Below, piece after piece: positions 1 through 12,300 of a stretch of DNA of 64,000 nt (its first letter is position 1; every line of letters starts with the position of its first letter). This stretch comes from Cladopsammia gracilis (lineage: Eukaryota; Cnidaria; Anthozoa; Scleractinia; Dendrophylliidae), in the NCBI GenBank assembly GCA_022457155.1, contig JAJGOT010000506.1:540001-604000 (forward strand). Reading direction: 5' to 3'. Made by a program: the position numbers and the translations under genes. The notes under the pieces are model-generated. The model worked only from the letters and a program-made list of their open reading frames with translations, was not told the origin of the DNA and searched no databases.

Positions 1-1
1 T

Positions 2-302
2 GGATCAAGCGATTTGGAAGGTCGCGTTGAGGTCTTCTACAATGGTACATGGGGAACTGTCTGCGATGATGATTTCGATATCCGAGATGCAAATGTCATT
101 TGCCGGATGATGGGTTTTCGCGAGGCCATATCTGCTGAGATTCAAGGGAGATTTGGTGCTGGAAATTCTAACCAGAGAGTGTTACTGGATGACTTGTGGT
201 GTATTGGAGATGAGACTTCTGTTGCCTCGTGTTCATTCCGGGGATGGGGATCACATGATTGTGATCACAATGAAGACGCTGGAGTAATTTGCAAGAAAAC
301 AG
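2..302 (+). CDS. RTK exon: SRCR domain 1 (partial at window edge)
   Basis: Scavenger receptor cysteine-rich domain, group A pattern: [19 protein letters not shown], then Cys in [20 protein letters not shown] and VICK, six cysteines in all. The usual VRLVGG lead-in is cut off by the window start; the first complete codon is at position 2. The exon ends in phase 1 before gtatgg. Confidence 0.88.
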
Positions 303-3300
303 GTATGGTAGTCATTCATAAATTGTGTATGCCAACGAGTTCACAGTTTGATCTTACAGTATAGTAGTGGTTGGAGCATTTGTAGTCACAATGAAGACCC
401 TGGAGTAATTTGCAAGGAAACAGGTATGGAAGCCATTCATAAATTGTGTATGCCAACGAATTGACAGTTTGATCTTACGGTATGGGTACTAGTGGTTGGA
501 GCATTTGACTGGTATGGAAAAGATTATAGTTTTCACTGCCCTTTCAAAATACGCGTTTGAAAGTGCAAACGCGCGTAAATCCATTAGGTTAACAAAATAA
601 TTTATGAGTGTGCTTTAAATATACAGGGTGTTTCAAAAGTTCGTTCCGATTTGTTTTCTTCTATCGTTTCATTATTTATTTAAACTACCTCTTTAAAAAT
701 TAGGTACATTTTTTTTGCTTATTTTTCATTCGATCATTCAAATTATTAGTAGCCAGAATGCCCGCCTTTATTTTTAATGACATTTTCTAAGCGCCTAGGC
801 ATAGAATGTGCGAGTTCCTTTAGCATGTCAAGAGTCACATTTTTCCATGCAAAGCGAAGTCGCCTTTTCAGCTCTTTCATCGTTTTGGGGGCTGGATCTT
901 TGTACGTTGTCTGGACAATGATACTCCAGATGTTCTTAATGGGATTGAGATCAGGAGAGTTCGCTGGCCAGCCATCCTTGGCTATAAAATTTGGCAAATT
1001 CTTTTGACACCATGTCTGAGTTGACTTTGAAGTGTGAGCCGGTGCTCCATCCTGAACGAATGTCATCTCTTTCTTTGAGCTATCTCCACACTGTTATGCT
1101 CGAAACTTCTTCTTATTCCTTGTTGAATTTTTCCGTTTGTACTTCGCTTTCTCGATTGATTTTCGAGCACAATTGGTCAAAACAGACGGTCGTCCGCTTC
1201 TTGGTTTGTCTTCGAAGCACTCTCTTTTCGACCACTTGTTCACCCAACGTTCCGTCTTGTTAAAAAATTTAGCAATTTCTTTGACTGAATGACCAGATGA
1301 TCGTATGGCTGCTAGAGCTCTAGCATAAACAATGTCTAACTTCATTCAGTGACAGAGAAAACAGAAAGTTCAGGAAAAAATCAGAGAACAAACAAATTCG
1401 GGAAAGGAACAACATACAAGGTACACAAAGGGCGCGAAAAAATGGCTGGAAAACGCGCGTGTGCACATTTGGCGCGAAAATCGAAACAAAGGCATCTAGT
1501 AGACAATTAAAATTGCTATTGCCAGCTATTTTAATAAATTCTCTACCTCAATTTATTGGAAAAGTTCAAACAAACAATTGATTTGTTTAAAAAATTAACA
1601 ACTTTAAATTGGAACGAACTTTTGAAACACCCTGTAACTGCGTCTCCTTTTCACTGTTACATCATTAAATGAATTGTGCGTAGATATCATAAACGGAATT
1701 GCACGTTGAGAGAATTAAAATAACTCCTAAATTGCAGTTAAATTAACTTCTTACACTGGAGTTAGAGTTATGTTAACCTCCAAAAGTAGTTATCTTGCTG
1801 TATAGTAGAGTTAAATTAACTCCAATAGCGGTTGGAGTTATTTTAAATTTGGAGTTAAAATGACTTCCCAAAAGGAGTTATTTTGAACCTAAGATTTTAA
1901 CTCCATTTTTCGAGTTAAAAAACCTTTTGGAAATTTAAAGTGCACGGAGAAGATCATGGTTTCGGCTGTCCTGATTTGGATGCCCTACTTAGTTTAACAT
2001 ACTGAAGACAGTTTCCTTACCACGTGGTTGCATTCTAGCCGCCAGCAAATGTGACTTTTCACCCTTTCCACTCTTTTTACCCCTAGGATGATTGCGAAAT
2101 AGAATGAACTTTGGATTGATATAACTAATGCCAAATCATTGGCTGGTTTTGAAGTAGCTATATAGTTTTTTAACGTGTCATTGCCTGTCCTTTGCTTTTT
2201 GTAAGGTGTTTGGAAAGACTAGTATAAAAGTGTGTAAACCCATTGAGTAAATATAATAATTGACAGCGCTCCAACTGCTTCTTCTTTATCAGTCAGATGT
2301 TTCAATTATTTTCTGTTGTGTTCCGACAGTCATATACGTCGAGCTACTGGGTGGCAATGAGAAGTACGGTTTACCCTATATGGGCCGTGTGTCCCTTTTC
2401 TACAATGACCGGTGGGGCACGGTATGTGATGATTCGTGGGATATAGATGATGCAAATGTGGTGTGCCGCATGCTGGGGTACCCAAGCGCTATTGGGTTCA
2501 CGACAGGTTCCCCGCATTTTGGTGCTGCCAAAGATGGGCCCATATGGTTAGATGAGGTAAACTGCACGGGAAATGAGAACACGCTTGCTGCGTGTGCACA
2601 TAATGGCTGGGGAATCAGCGACTGTGATCACACTGAAGATGCAGGAGTGGTTTGCCTTCATGATTACAGAGTGAATGCAAAGGGTGAGTCCGTGTTCATA
2701 AAATTACTTATAGTGCTATCAATTTGTGCAGCGATTTCCAATGAGTGTGCTCATTTCACGACAAGTTCGAGTCTGAGTCAAGTTCGAGTCACAAGTTAAG
2801 TTCAAGTCAAGTTTCTTGACTTTTTTTATTATAGTTATTACTCATGCGCGTAGCGGCATGAGGTAAGGTTTCGGCTCCGTTTTTCTTGTTATTATTTTTA
2901 TTATTATTATTATTTTTATTTTTTGTGTCACGATTTTGCATGCAAATTTATGCACGCATATTTTAAATTGTACACTTCCGGTTTATAGCTTTGCCACTAC
3001 ACTTCCTGTTTAGTGACTTCCGGCTACTCTCACTTCCGGTAAAAGAGCGTTACTCAAGTGTCACGACAGCGTCTCCTACAACGCTACTTACATTAGCAAT
3101 GTTCATGTTTGGTATATATAAGACTTAGAAGAATCATTCCCTTCATTGTGGTACAGCCTACTTACGCATGCGCATGAGTATAGGCTGCTAGGAGCCTCTT
3201 CATGTTGTCTAAATCGTCTCACAGTGGTAAACACTATTCCGAATAAACAAATATTTGAGATTTTAGTAAAGACAAAAAGTTAATTTCTTTTATTCGCACC

Positions 3301-6300
3301 CGTACGTGGACTTCAATTTGCTATTGGTATGGGAGTCTAGAATTTTCGTAGAATTTCCATGTAATTACCTATTATTGCCGATCCAAATATAATATCTTTG
3401 TTTAGATGACATAAACCGTTTCTTATGAGCGTTGACCAGTGACTCGAACTTGACTGGTGAAATTTGCGCACTCATTTCAATAAAAGCTCGTTTGGTGCTT
3501 ACAATCATTAGCTCCAAGCTTCAAGAATGATGTATTTATTCAGTAAGAAAGCAGTTCGATTGTCTTCTGTATATCAAACAAAGATGTTTTTTATAACAAC
3601 AGCGCCAGCCTTCACCGCAGCCTTCACCGACAGCCTTTTTTTTTCGAACCGACAATCCTTGTCCCTTTTGTCCAGTTCACCGTCTTCCTATTTTAGTTTT
3701 ATGAACTTTATTTTGCTGTGTTTGCTAAAACTGTGAGTAAGTAGAAATATCATTGATTAATTAGTTTATTTCATGCTTAATAAATAACTAACTCCCAAAT
3801 GATTCTCGGAAGATGCAAGTTGTAACTTTGACACGTGGTATTGTGGATGGGACAATGGTCCTGGTGACCCGACCTTTAAATGGATTCGAAAATTTGGTCC
3901 TACGCCATCATTGAACACTGGACCATCGAGAGATCACACTTCAGGGCAAGGTAAGCTGTGATATGATATTGTTATAATTATCTTCTTAAGTAAAATTGCA
4001 TATAGTCTATTTCCATGAAGCATACGAATTCAAAACAAAATTCCCCAATGGGAACCGATCAGATGCTCCGACTACACACCCCAAAAAAGCAAGCTTAGAT
4101 CTTCTTCTTCAAACCTATTAGTTACTCCTTCCTCTTATTTGAACACTTCTGAAGACAGAGTGTTCTTTGTCTAAGCTCCTCCTTTACCCATTGAAATAAG
4201 GAACTATACTTCAGTTAATATTTTAAAAATAATCAGTTTAAAATGTCTCTTTAGGAACGAAAATTTAGTAAATATTTAGTTAATTTTCACATATTAAGAC
4301 AATTGTTGTCCATATTAACACCCCCTTTTTGTATTGAGTTTTTCTCACTTTTGTAAAGCGCCTTGGAACTTTTCGATTTTGGCGCTGTTGAAATTGTCAT
4401 TGTAATTGGAACTGTATATTCCTACTGCCACCAGTTTTTACGTTCTTCGTTCTTACACGGCTTTAATTTTCCTCGTGGTTTTTCATAAACGCATGGCCCT
4501 TTCCTACAAGTGCAATACTTTGAGGCGTATCTGATACAAGTCATATACTTCATAAGTTCTTTCTCACCTGTACACTAGTCTTCAGAGCCGGGCGAGGGGT
4601 ATCTGAGGCGTATCTGATACAAGTCATATACTTCATAAGTTCTTCCTCACCTGTACACCTGTCTTCAGAGCCGGGCGATTTCTAAGAACAAACGTATCCA
4701 CTAACAAGGTTTCTACATGTTTCGAAAAACCTCGATGGTCATGGAATAATAAATTACATTTAAGTCATTGGTGTTTATATCAAAATTAAGCGAATCAGGA
4801 ACCAGAGCTGTTAACCCTAAACAAGGATACTTTGTGCCATGTTCGGAAACAACATGTCAAATGTAATTCATGGAACACTTTGAAATATTGTCGAAAACCA
4901 ATGGAAAGTTTTGGAATTGCAGGAGCTCAAAAGAGAATGTGCCCTAACCGGCAACTTACTTGTTTCAAGTGTTTCTTTAAAATGTAGAGCCTCATATTTT
5001 GAAAACACGTTCCAATGTTCATTACCTTTTCATTGCAGGGTACTACTTCTATATGGAGGCAACAGGGAATCCGTTTAAGGTTGCTACACTCCAATCTCCA
5101 TCGATACAAAGCAATGGAAACGCTACATGTATGGTTTTCTACTACCATCTCTACGGACCGTCCGTTGGCACTCTTAAAGTGAAAGTTGGAGATCAGGTTT
5201 TGTGGAAAATAAATGGCAAACAAGGAAACGATTGGTATAAAGCTACGGTGCCCCTTAACTTTGACGGCACATACAAGGTATTTGATGCAAAGTTTTTTCC
5301 TTCTACATTCATTAGCTGAAACCTTTCACTTCAATGGTTTAACTGTGCCTCGGCGGATCTAGAGCGGGGGGTAGGGGAACCGCACCTGCCACCCACACCA
5401 AACTTCAACTCCCCCCACCCCCTTCTTGCCTGTTGTTGTCTTATTTGTATAGTAGAAACGTCTGGAAAGCGAACAATTACACACAATCTAAGTAGGAACT
5501 TTTTGCATTTTCGTCTCTTTCAGGTATCTTTCGAAGGTCTAATTGGTATTTCTATCTTTGGTGACATTGCTGTCGATGATGTTGAGTTTCAAGAAAATAC
5601 AGTGTGCGCAAAAACGGCTGAATCGTTAGGTAAAGTATTTATTTTAAAGTATTGTATGCAGCAAAACAACAAACGGAATACAACATAGGGCATACATAAA
5701 CATATGCACGCAACATATTGGGCACACATTACAGATGAAAATAGTTTCAGCTAACTAAAACATATCTGATACTTCCATTCCTTTAAGTTACTTTATATTT
5801 ACTTCTTTGGACAAAACCTTGGACCCGATAGTTAAGCTTAGTTTTCGTACTATTTTGCGCGGTAACAAATGCATCATCGCAACGTAACAGTTAGGAACAT
5901 CGCAGAAAAACTCCCGTGAAACCAGACGAGTTAAATTTTCGAGGCAAAGTTCTGACAAAGTGACCTACCGGATTTTTCAACATTAGGAAAATGATCGCCG
6001 CCGATGCTCTCAGCGCGCAATGCATATTAGCCAAAACTGGGTGTTTAGGATATGTTCTTTTGACGGAATGTTATGAATGTGCCTACAAATACTTAGATAA
6101 CTTATAGGACTGGCGTGTTTTATTTTGGAGATCAATTATATAGAGTTTGTATAAGGGACACAGTAAAAGATCTGATTATGTCCAAGCACTGGGATGCTTC
6201 TTAAAACAGCAAGAAGGAAATGAAAGAAACAAAAATTATAGGTATGGTTTAAAACGAAATATTTGCATGAAATGATCAAGCAATTTGGTAGGCTTAAAAA

Positions 6301-9300
6301 CAGTGAGCTGTGCTCTCCGTCATCACTGAAAATGTGGAGAAGTGCGGGCTTCACTGTACGCTTCAATGTATGTACATAAAGTCAAAAAAAGTTTCAGAAG
6401 CTACGTTTCTGGAACTAGCCTTTATTCCAATTAAAATATTCTTGACAAAAAGGCAATCTTTGAATCCAAAATAACGTTTGTAGGCTTATAAACTTTCCTC
6501 GCAATTCACGTTTGTGGCGGCGGATTTCGGACACAGTTTTTTGGATTTCACCCTTAGGGGTGGCGAATGGTACCTTCAAAATCGTGGGTCTCGGAAATTT
6601 TGGTCTGGTCTCGAAATCTCGGCAGTTTTTGTTTTAAGTCTCAAAGTCTCGTTTGGCTGGCAATTTTTCTGTCTCGGAGTCTCGGATTTTAATTCTCAAG
6701 GTCTCGGAGTCTCGGATACTTTTGTCATCCTTGTTTGTTGTTTGATAGGTGATTTGGATGTTTTTAGCACTGAGTCTCGGGCTCGGATTTTTCTCCATTG
6801 GGTCTCGGGCTTGCATTTGGATTTTATTACGTAGCTGTGGTCGCGGTCTCGGATTTTGAGACAAGGGTCTCGGCGTCTCGGCGAGTCTCGGATTTACCAT
6901 CCGCCACCCCTACCCTTCAAAGTACTTTTGGATCATTACTTCTGGCGTTTCTGCCGAGTTATGTTTCGTTTTCTGAGTTTTCCTTTATCTCGTGGCGCAG
7001 CCGACCAGTTACAAATTCGGCTCTGAGTTTTCTTTATTTCTTTTTTTTTTTGGCGGGGGGGGGGGGGGGGGGGGGGTAACATTAGTGTATGCAAATTTAT
7101 GCACGCGTATTTTAGTTTCACTGGTCGGACACGCGACCTCCTGATCTCGTTCTTGATTTTAAGATGGCGGAAAAATCTATCCGTGAGTTGACTTGAGAAG
7201 CAGAAGGAAGAATTACAGAGTACAAGATTTTAAGACAATGCAAGACGTTCGAGGATGGATCGGATAGGACCGTTTGATATTGTGCTCGCCGCTTAATGCC
7301 GCAAGTGGGATTTTTGTTTCGTCACGTTTTGTGTTTTATAATATATAGAGATAGGATGAGCCTAACAGCGTCGCTCTCTGAACAGAAAGCCGATGATAAG
7401 CTTAACTAAGGTGAAAGGTCGGAAGCACAAGAATTAAGATTGACGACCAAAAAAACAGAATTACGCGACCGTCTGCACAGTACATTGAAGTGCCTATCAT
7501 CCCTATAAAGTTATTTTCAGAATGTACATTGAATAGTTGAATGGTAAAATATTTCTTGTGTTGAACGTCGTGTTAGTGAGTTATAGATTTGAATTTACGA
7601 AATGGTAATTAGATGACGTCAACCCGAGAATAATTTATTATACAACTACTTGTTTTCACCTCCGAGTAATATTTTTTTACGAATCAATCGACTATCCACA
7701 ATTTATTTTTAGTATTTATCAAATTAGTTATCCTCAAGCTGTAAAATTGGTGTAGTAATAATGGCAAATTCCCGGGTTGACGTCATCTAATTAGCATTTT
7801 GTAAATTCAAATCTCTACAACTCACAAACGCGACGTTCAATAGATATATTTTACCATTCAACTATTCAATGTACATAGAGTTGATTCTCAAAATAACTTT
7901 CTAGAGGTGATAGGCACTTTAAGACCGTATAAACGTTCACAAAAACAACTTTTTCTGGGTCTAGAATAACTATTATGAGAAATTTCCAAATAAAATACAC
8001 CTGTTACGTATGAAAAATTGCCCGAGAAACTGATTTTGAAATCAAAATTGCAAAAAATACACAAATATATTTGCATAAGGCGACGCGAGTGAAGTTAGAA
8101 CAGTTACTATAAAATCCAAGTCTTGTTTTGTTTACATAAAATCGCTTTTCAACCTATGTAATGAATGAACGAACACATAAAATTGCGCAGCACAATCTTC
8201 TTTCGAAAAATTTTATTCAAATCTCAATAAGTTTATGTTTAAAAGCAAAACGCGTATCATTTATAGCGCATCGAGGCCAAGCTGTCTTCGAAGAAATTCA
8301 AGAAATCAATGCAACTGAATTTAAGCACTTTATAAACATTTCTCCAAAATTAACGAGAGCACAAAGAAAAAGTCAATCACAGATTGATATCAACATAAAT
8401 TCCCATCGAAAATGCAATCTGTTTTACTTTTAAGTCCCTCGCTTTCTTGGAAATTCTTTAAATCTCCGCTTCTTTGGTTGTGAAATCCGTAATGAAATCA
8501 AACATCTCGGATGTTGTGTGACGTCATACACGCATGTTTTGCCAACACTGGCGGGCACACACGCGCCCGCGAAACATTCTGCTAGCCATGACCATGAAAA
8601 ATGACGGGCATAGGTTTAGTTCGGTTACTGAATGTAGGGAACTTAGTGTAGTAAAACCACTCAAAATACTTCTCGGAAATCTATACTGCAATGGGTTAAA
8701 GACGCCACGAGTTTAAGATCACAGCTATTACTTCTTTTGTGTGGCGATTGTGTACTTCCGGTTCATAGCTTTGGCATATACACTTCCGGTTTCCTGACTT
8801 CCGGCTACTCTTACCTCCGGTTCTAAATAGAAACCTTAGCTTAAAGCTCTTCTTTTTCTGAGTATTCTTTAAAGCTTTCTCGTTCTATTTTGAATATTTC
8901 AAATGTGTGCTATTGTAAAATTACGGCCGGTTTTGGCCGGCACGGTCGTGAATGGGTAAAGGAATTTAGCTGTAAACAAATGCTTCGACAATCTGCTAGC
9001 TTCAATTGACCTAAGACGAAATCAGGTTTCAAAATAAGCACTTAGCTCCATATTCCTCCAAAAAACGCTTGATAGATTACGTTTTCTATGAGTTTACCGT
9101 CGTTATAAATCCACGCGGGAAAAACATTCCAATGCATGCTATTTCAAAATGCCTGCTTTAAAAACGTCTTGAGGAAACGCAGAAGGATAATAATTGCTCA
9201 AAATAATACTAAAGAGAGACTTCGGATGGAAAACCGGAAAGTTATATGGAAAGTAATAAGGCGCCTTTGAGAGGATAAAAGAATGGTCGAACACAGATAA

Positions 9301-12300
9301 ATAATAATAGATGCGCAACCGATGTTCTCGATATAGAGTGTTTTCACGTGACGTCACGGCGGCCGTATTGGTGTCCCAAAACAAAGAAATGGCGGCCATA
9401 TTGGTGTCCCAAACGAATCCTATGGGACTTAAGCTCTATTCTTATTCAAACATTTGCTATTGTTTCAGCACTCCAATATGGCCGCCCGTCACGTGAGTGA
9501 AAACACTCTATACATACTCAAGCTGTTTTTACGTTGACTGTTCTCTTTTAGTGATGGAAAAACCAATAATGCAAAAGTCTCACCCCATAATTCTGGCCGG
9601 CGATGACCTAGAATTGACTTGCAAAGTCAGTAACACAACAGTGGAGGTCAAATGGAAGAAAAACGGTTCCCCGGTGACTTCAAAAACTCGCATCAGTCAG
9701 AAGGATCACAAAAGCACTCTTGTTATCGAAAATGTTGTGAGCGATGACAGCGGCAATTATTCTTGTGAAGCACACAACCAAGCTGGCTTTATGTCCTCTA
9801 CTGTGGAGATTAATGTGATGGGTAGGATGGCATTTGTTGCAGTTTGAGTGATGTTATATTTTTGGATTTTCACTAAAAATTCAAATTTATCAGAAAAATG
9901 CGGAAATTGAAAATATTTATCACTGAATGGAGTCAAAAAATATTATTTAATTAAACATTTTGCTGCTTTTGGTAGCGCTTTATATGTTCTTTTTTTTTTG
10001 TTTCACTGAAAAAAAAATGGTGAAAACACGCACTTTAAAAAAAATGGCTTGACCGCATGCATGCTACTTATGCATGCAACCGATTCTCTACAAAAACTTT
10101 ACCAAAATGTGCCTAATCCTAATGAAACATTCTTTCTCGTGTTTAATATATTACTTATTGATTTTTTACTGATTAGTGTCCCCTAAGGTTGCCGTGTGTC
10201 CTACAAACCAAACTGTCCCTGAAGGCAAATCAACAAACATTAGCTGCCAAGTCACAGCTGGTGTTCCAATACCAACATTGTCCTGGAGCGTTGAGGATAA
10301 AAGTCTTCCCCTAGTTTCAGATATAACCGAGATCGAGACCGAAAACAGATCAGTCCTTCAGGTTCAAAAAGCCACAAAAGTCGACATGGAAGGAACGTAC
10401 AAGTGCACGGCAAGAAACGGAGCAGGTGTAGCAATTGCCACATCCACCCTTCATGTGTTAGGTATGCGTTGGTTTTGAATTTGCAACGTGCTTCATATCG
10501 ATTTTTAGTTATCATGATTATCATGCATATAAAATTGTTAGCCGCAATCAAATGTTACAAAAATCACTCTCTATAGGCAAACGTCATGGGCGTAGTCTAT
10601 ATACGAATGTAGAAGACAGCCAGCTGTGGCTGTTTCAGTTCGCCAGCGATCCTCTTTGTGATCACGATTGAAAGAGCACTCGGGCATCGCTGCTTAATCC
10701 TGCAAAGTAAATCTATTCTTGATGTAACTGTCTCAGGACGTTCTCAATATAGATCATCAAACTGACGTGCCCCTCTCCTCTCCTTCCTAATAGAATGTAA
10801 TTTAATTTAATTATTAACATCTGTAAAGGTTTGGAGTAAACAAATAAATGAAAAAATTAAATGAAACAAACTGTTTTTACTTTAAATCTTATCTCTTCAT
10901 ATATCTTTCACTGTTCTATTTTGATAATAGAAAAACCCACCGCTGAAATTATGCAAAAGCCATATCCCACAATTGTAGCCGGTTTTAAGTTGGAATTGAC
11001 TTGCAAAGTCAGTGACACGACAGTGGAGGTCAAATGGAAGAAAAACGGTTCCCCAGTGACAACAAAAACTCGCTTAAGTAAGAAGGATGACAAAAGCACT
11101 CTTGTTATTGAAAAAGTTGTGACTGATGACAGCGGTGTTTATTCTTGTGAAGCACACAACCAAGCTGGCTTTAAGTCCTCTACTGTGGAGATTAAAGTGA
11201 TGGGTAGGATGGCATTTGTTGTAGTTTGAATGTGTTATTTATTTATTTTTTTTTTGCAGTGAAAATATTAAGTCGTCACATGTATAATAAAACAGTATGA
11301 TAAATAATGTTACTAGAGATAGTGGTCACGAAAGAGCATTTGGGCATCGCTGCTTGTCTGTTCTTTTTTGACGACTCAAGCAAGTTAAGGCATGGTTTAC
11401 CTGCTTATTTGGCATAGTTTCATTTGAAAAGGAAGTCGTCGTTCAATGTTCCTAATAATTTGCAAGCAATATTGTTTCAGTGGCCTTAATAATATGAAAC
11501 ATTCATGACATTCGAATATCAGTCACGTGACCTGTTATTGAACGTTAACGGTTAAAATCTTCAGGGTAAAATCATTAAACCTTTTTGAGCACCAATCTTT
11601 TGCATCTTAGGTGCTGGTCATGGAATAGCCTTGTGTGCATGTCCAAGTTTAATAGCAATCACGTAATTAGGGTAAATAGGTCACATGACTTTAGAAATAG
11701 CTTAACAACTTCTAATACAAATTACAGATACCACCTTACAAGGCAGATTAACAATGCTGATACTCTACTGGACAATTTAGTAGCACATATTCTTAAAATT
11801 ATATTGCAGAACCTTTCCCCATTTTAGAAAACGCATTTTGTGACGTCACTTATAGCGCATTGTCACGTGATGCTTACTTAAACTCTCATATGATTAACCA
11901 AGTCAGATGTAAATCCTACTATTAGCATCGAACTTTGAAGTTAATTGTCTTGATCAATAATAAAGGATCTCTAAATTCGTCGCGGGGGGTCGTTTGAAAC
12001 GCCTTAGTCATGCCTTAACTTGCCTGAGAGATAAGCAAGGTAGTTTCAATAACAACTGGTAACGAAATCGTACTTTCAGTTTGCAGCTTACCCATCAGAG
12101 CAAATTAAGTACTATATGTTTGCGAAGTAAATCTTGATGTAACTGTTAAACTCAGGACGTTCTCAATATAGATCATCATGAAATTGTTTTTACTTTGAAT
12201 CTGACCTCTTCATAATCTTTCACTGTTCTATTTTGATTATAGAAAAACCCACCGCTGAAATAAAGCAAAAGCCATATCCCACAATTGTAGCCGGTTTTAC

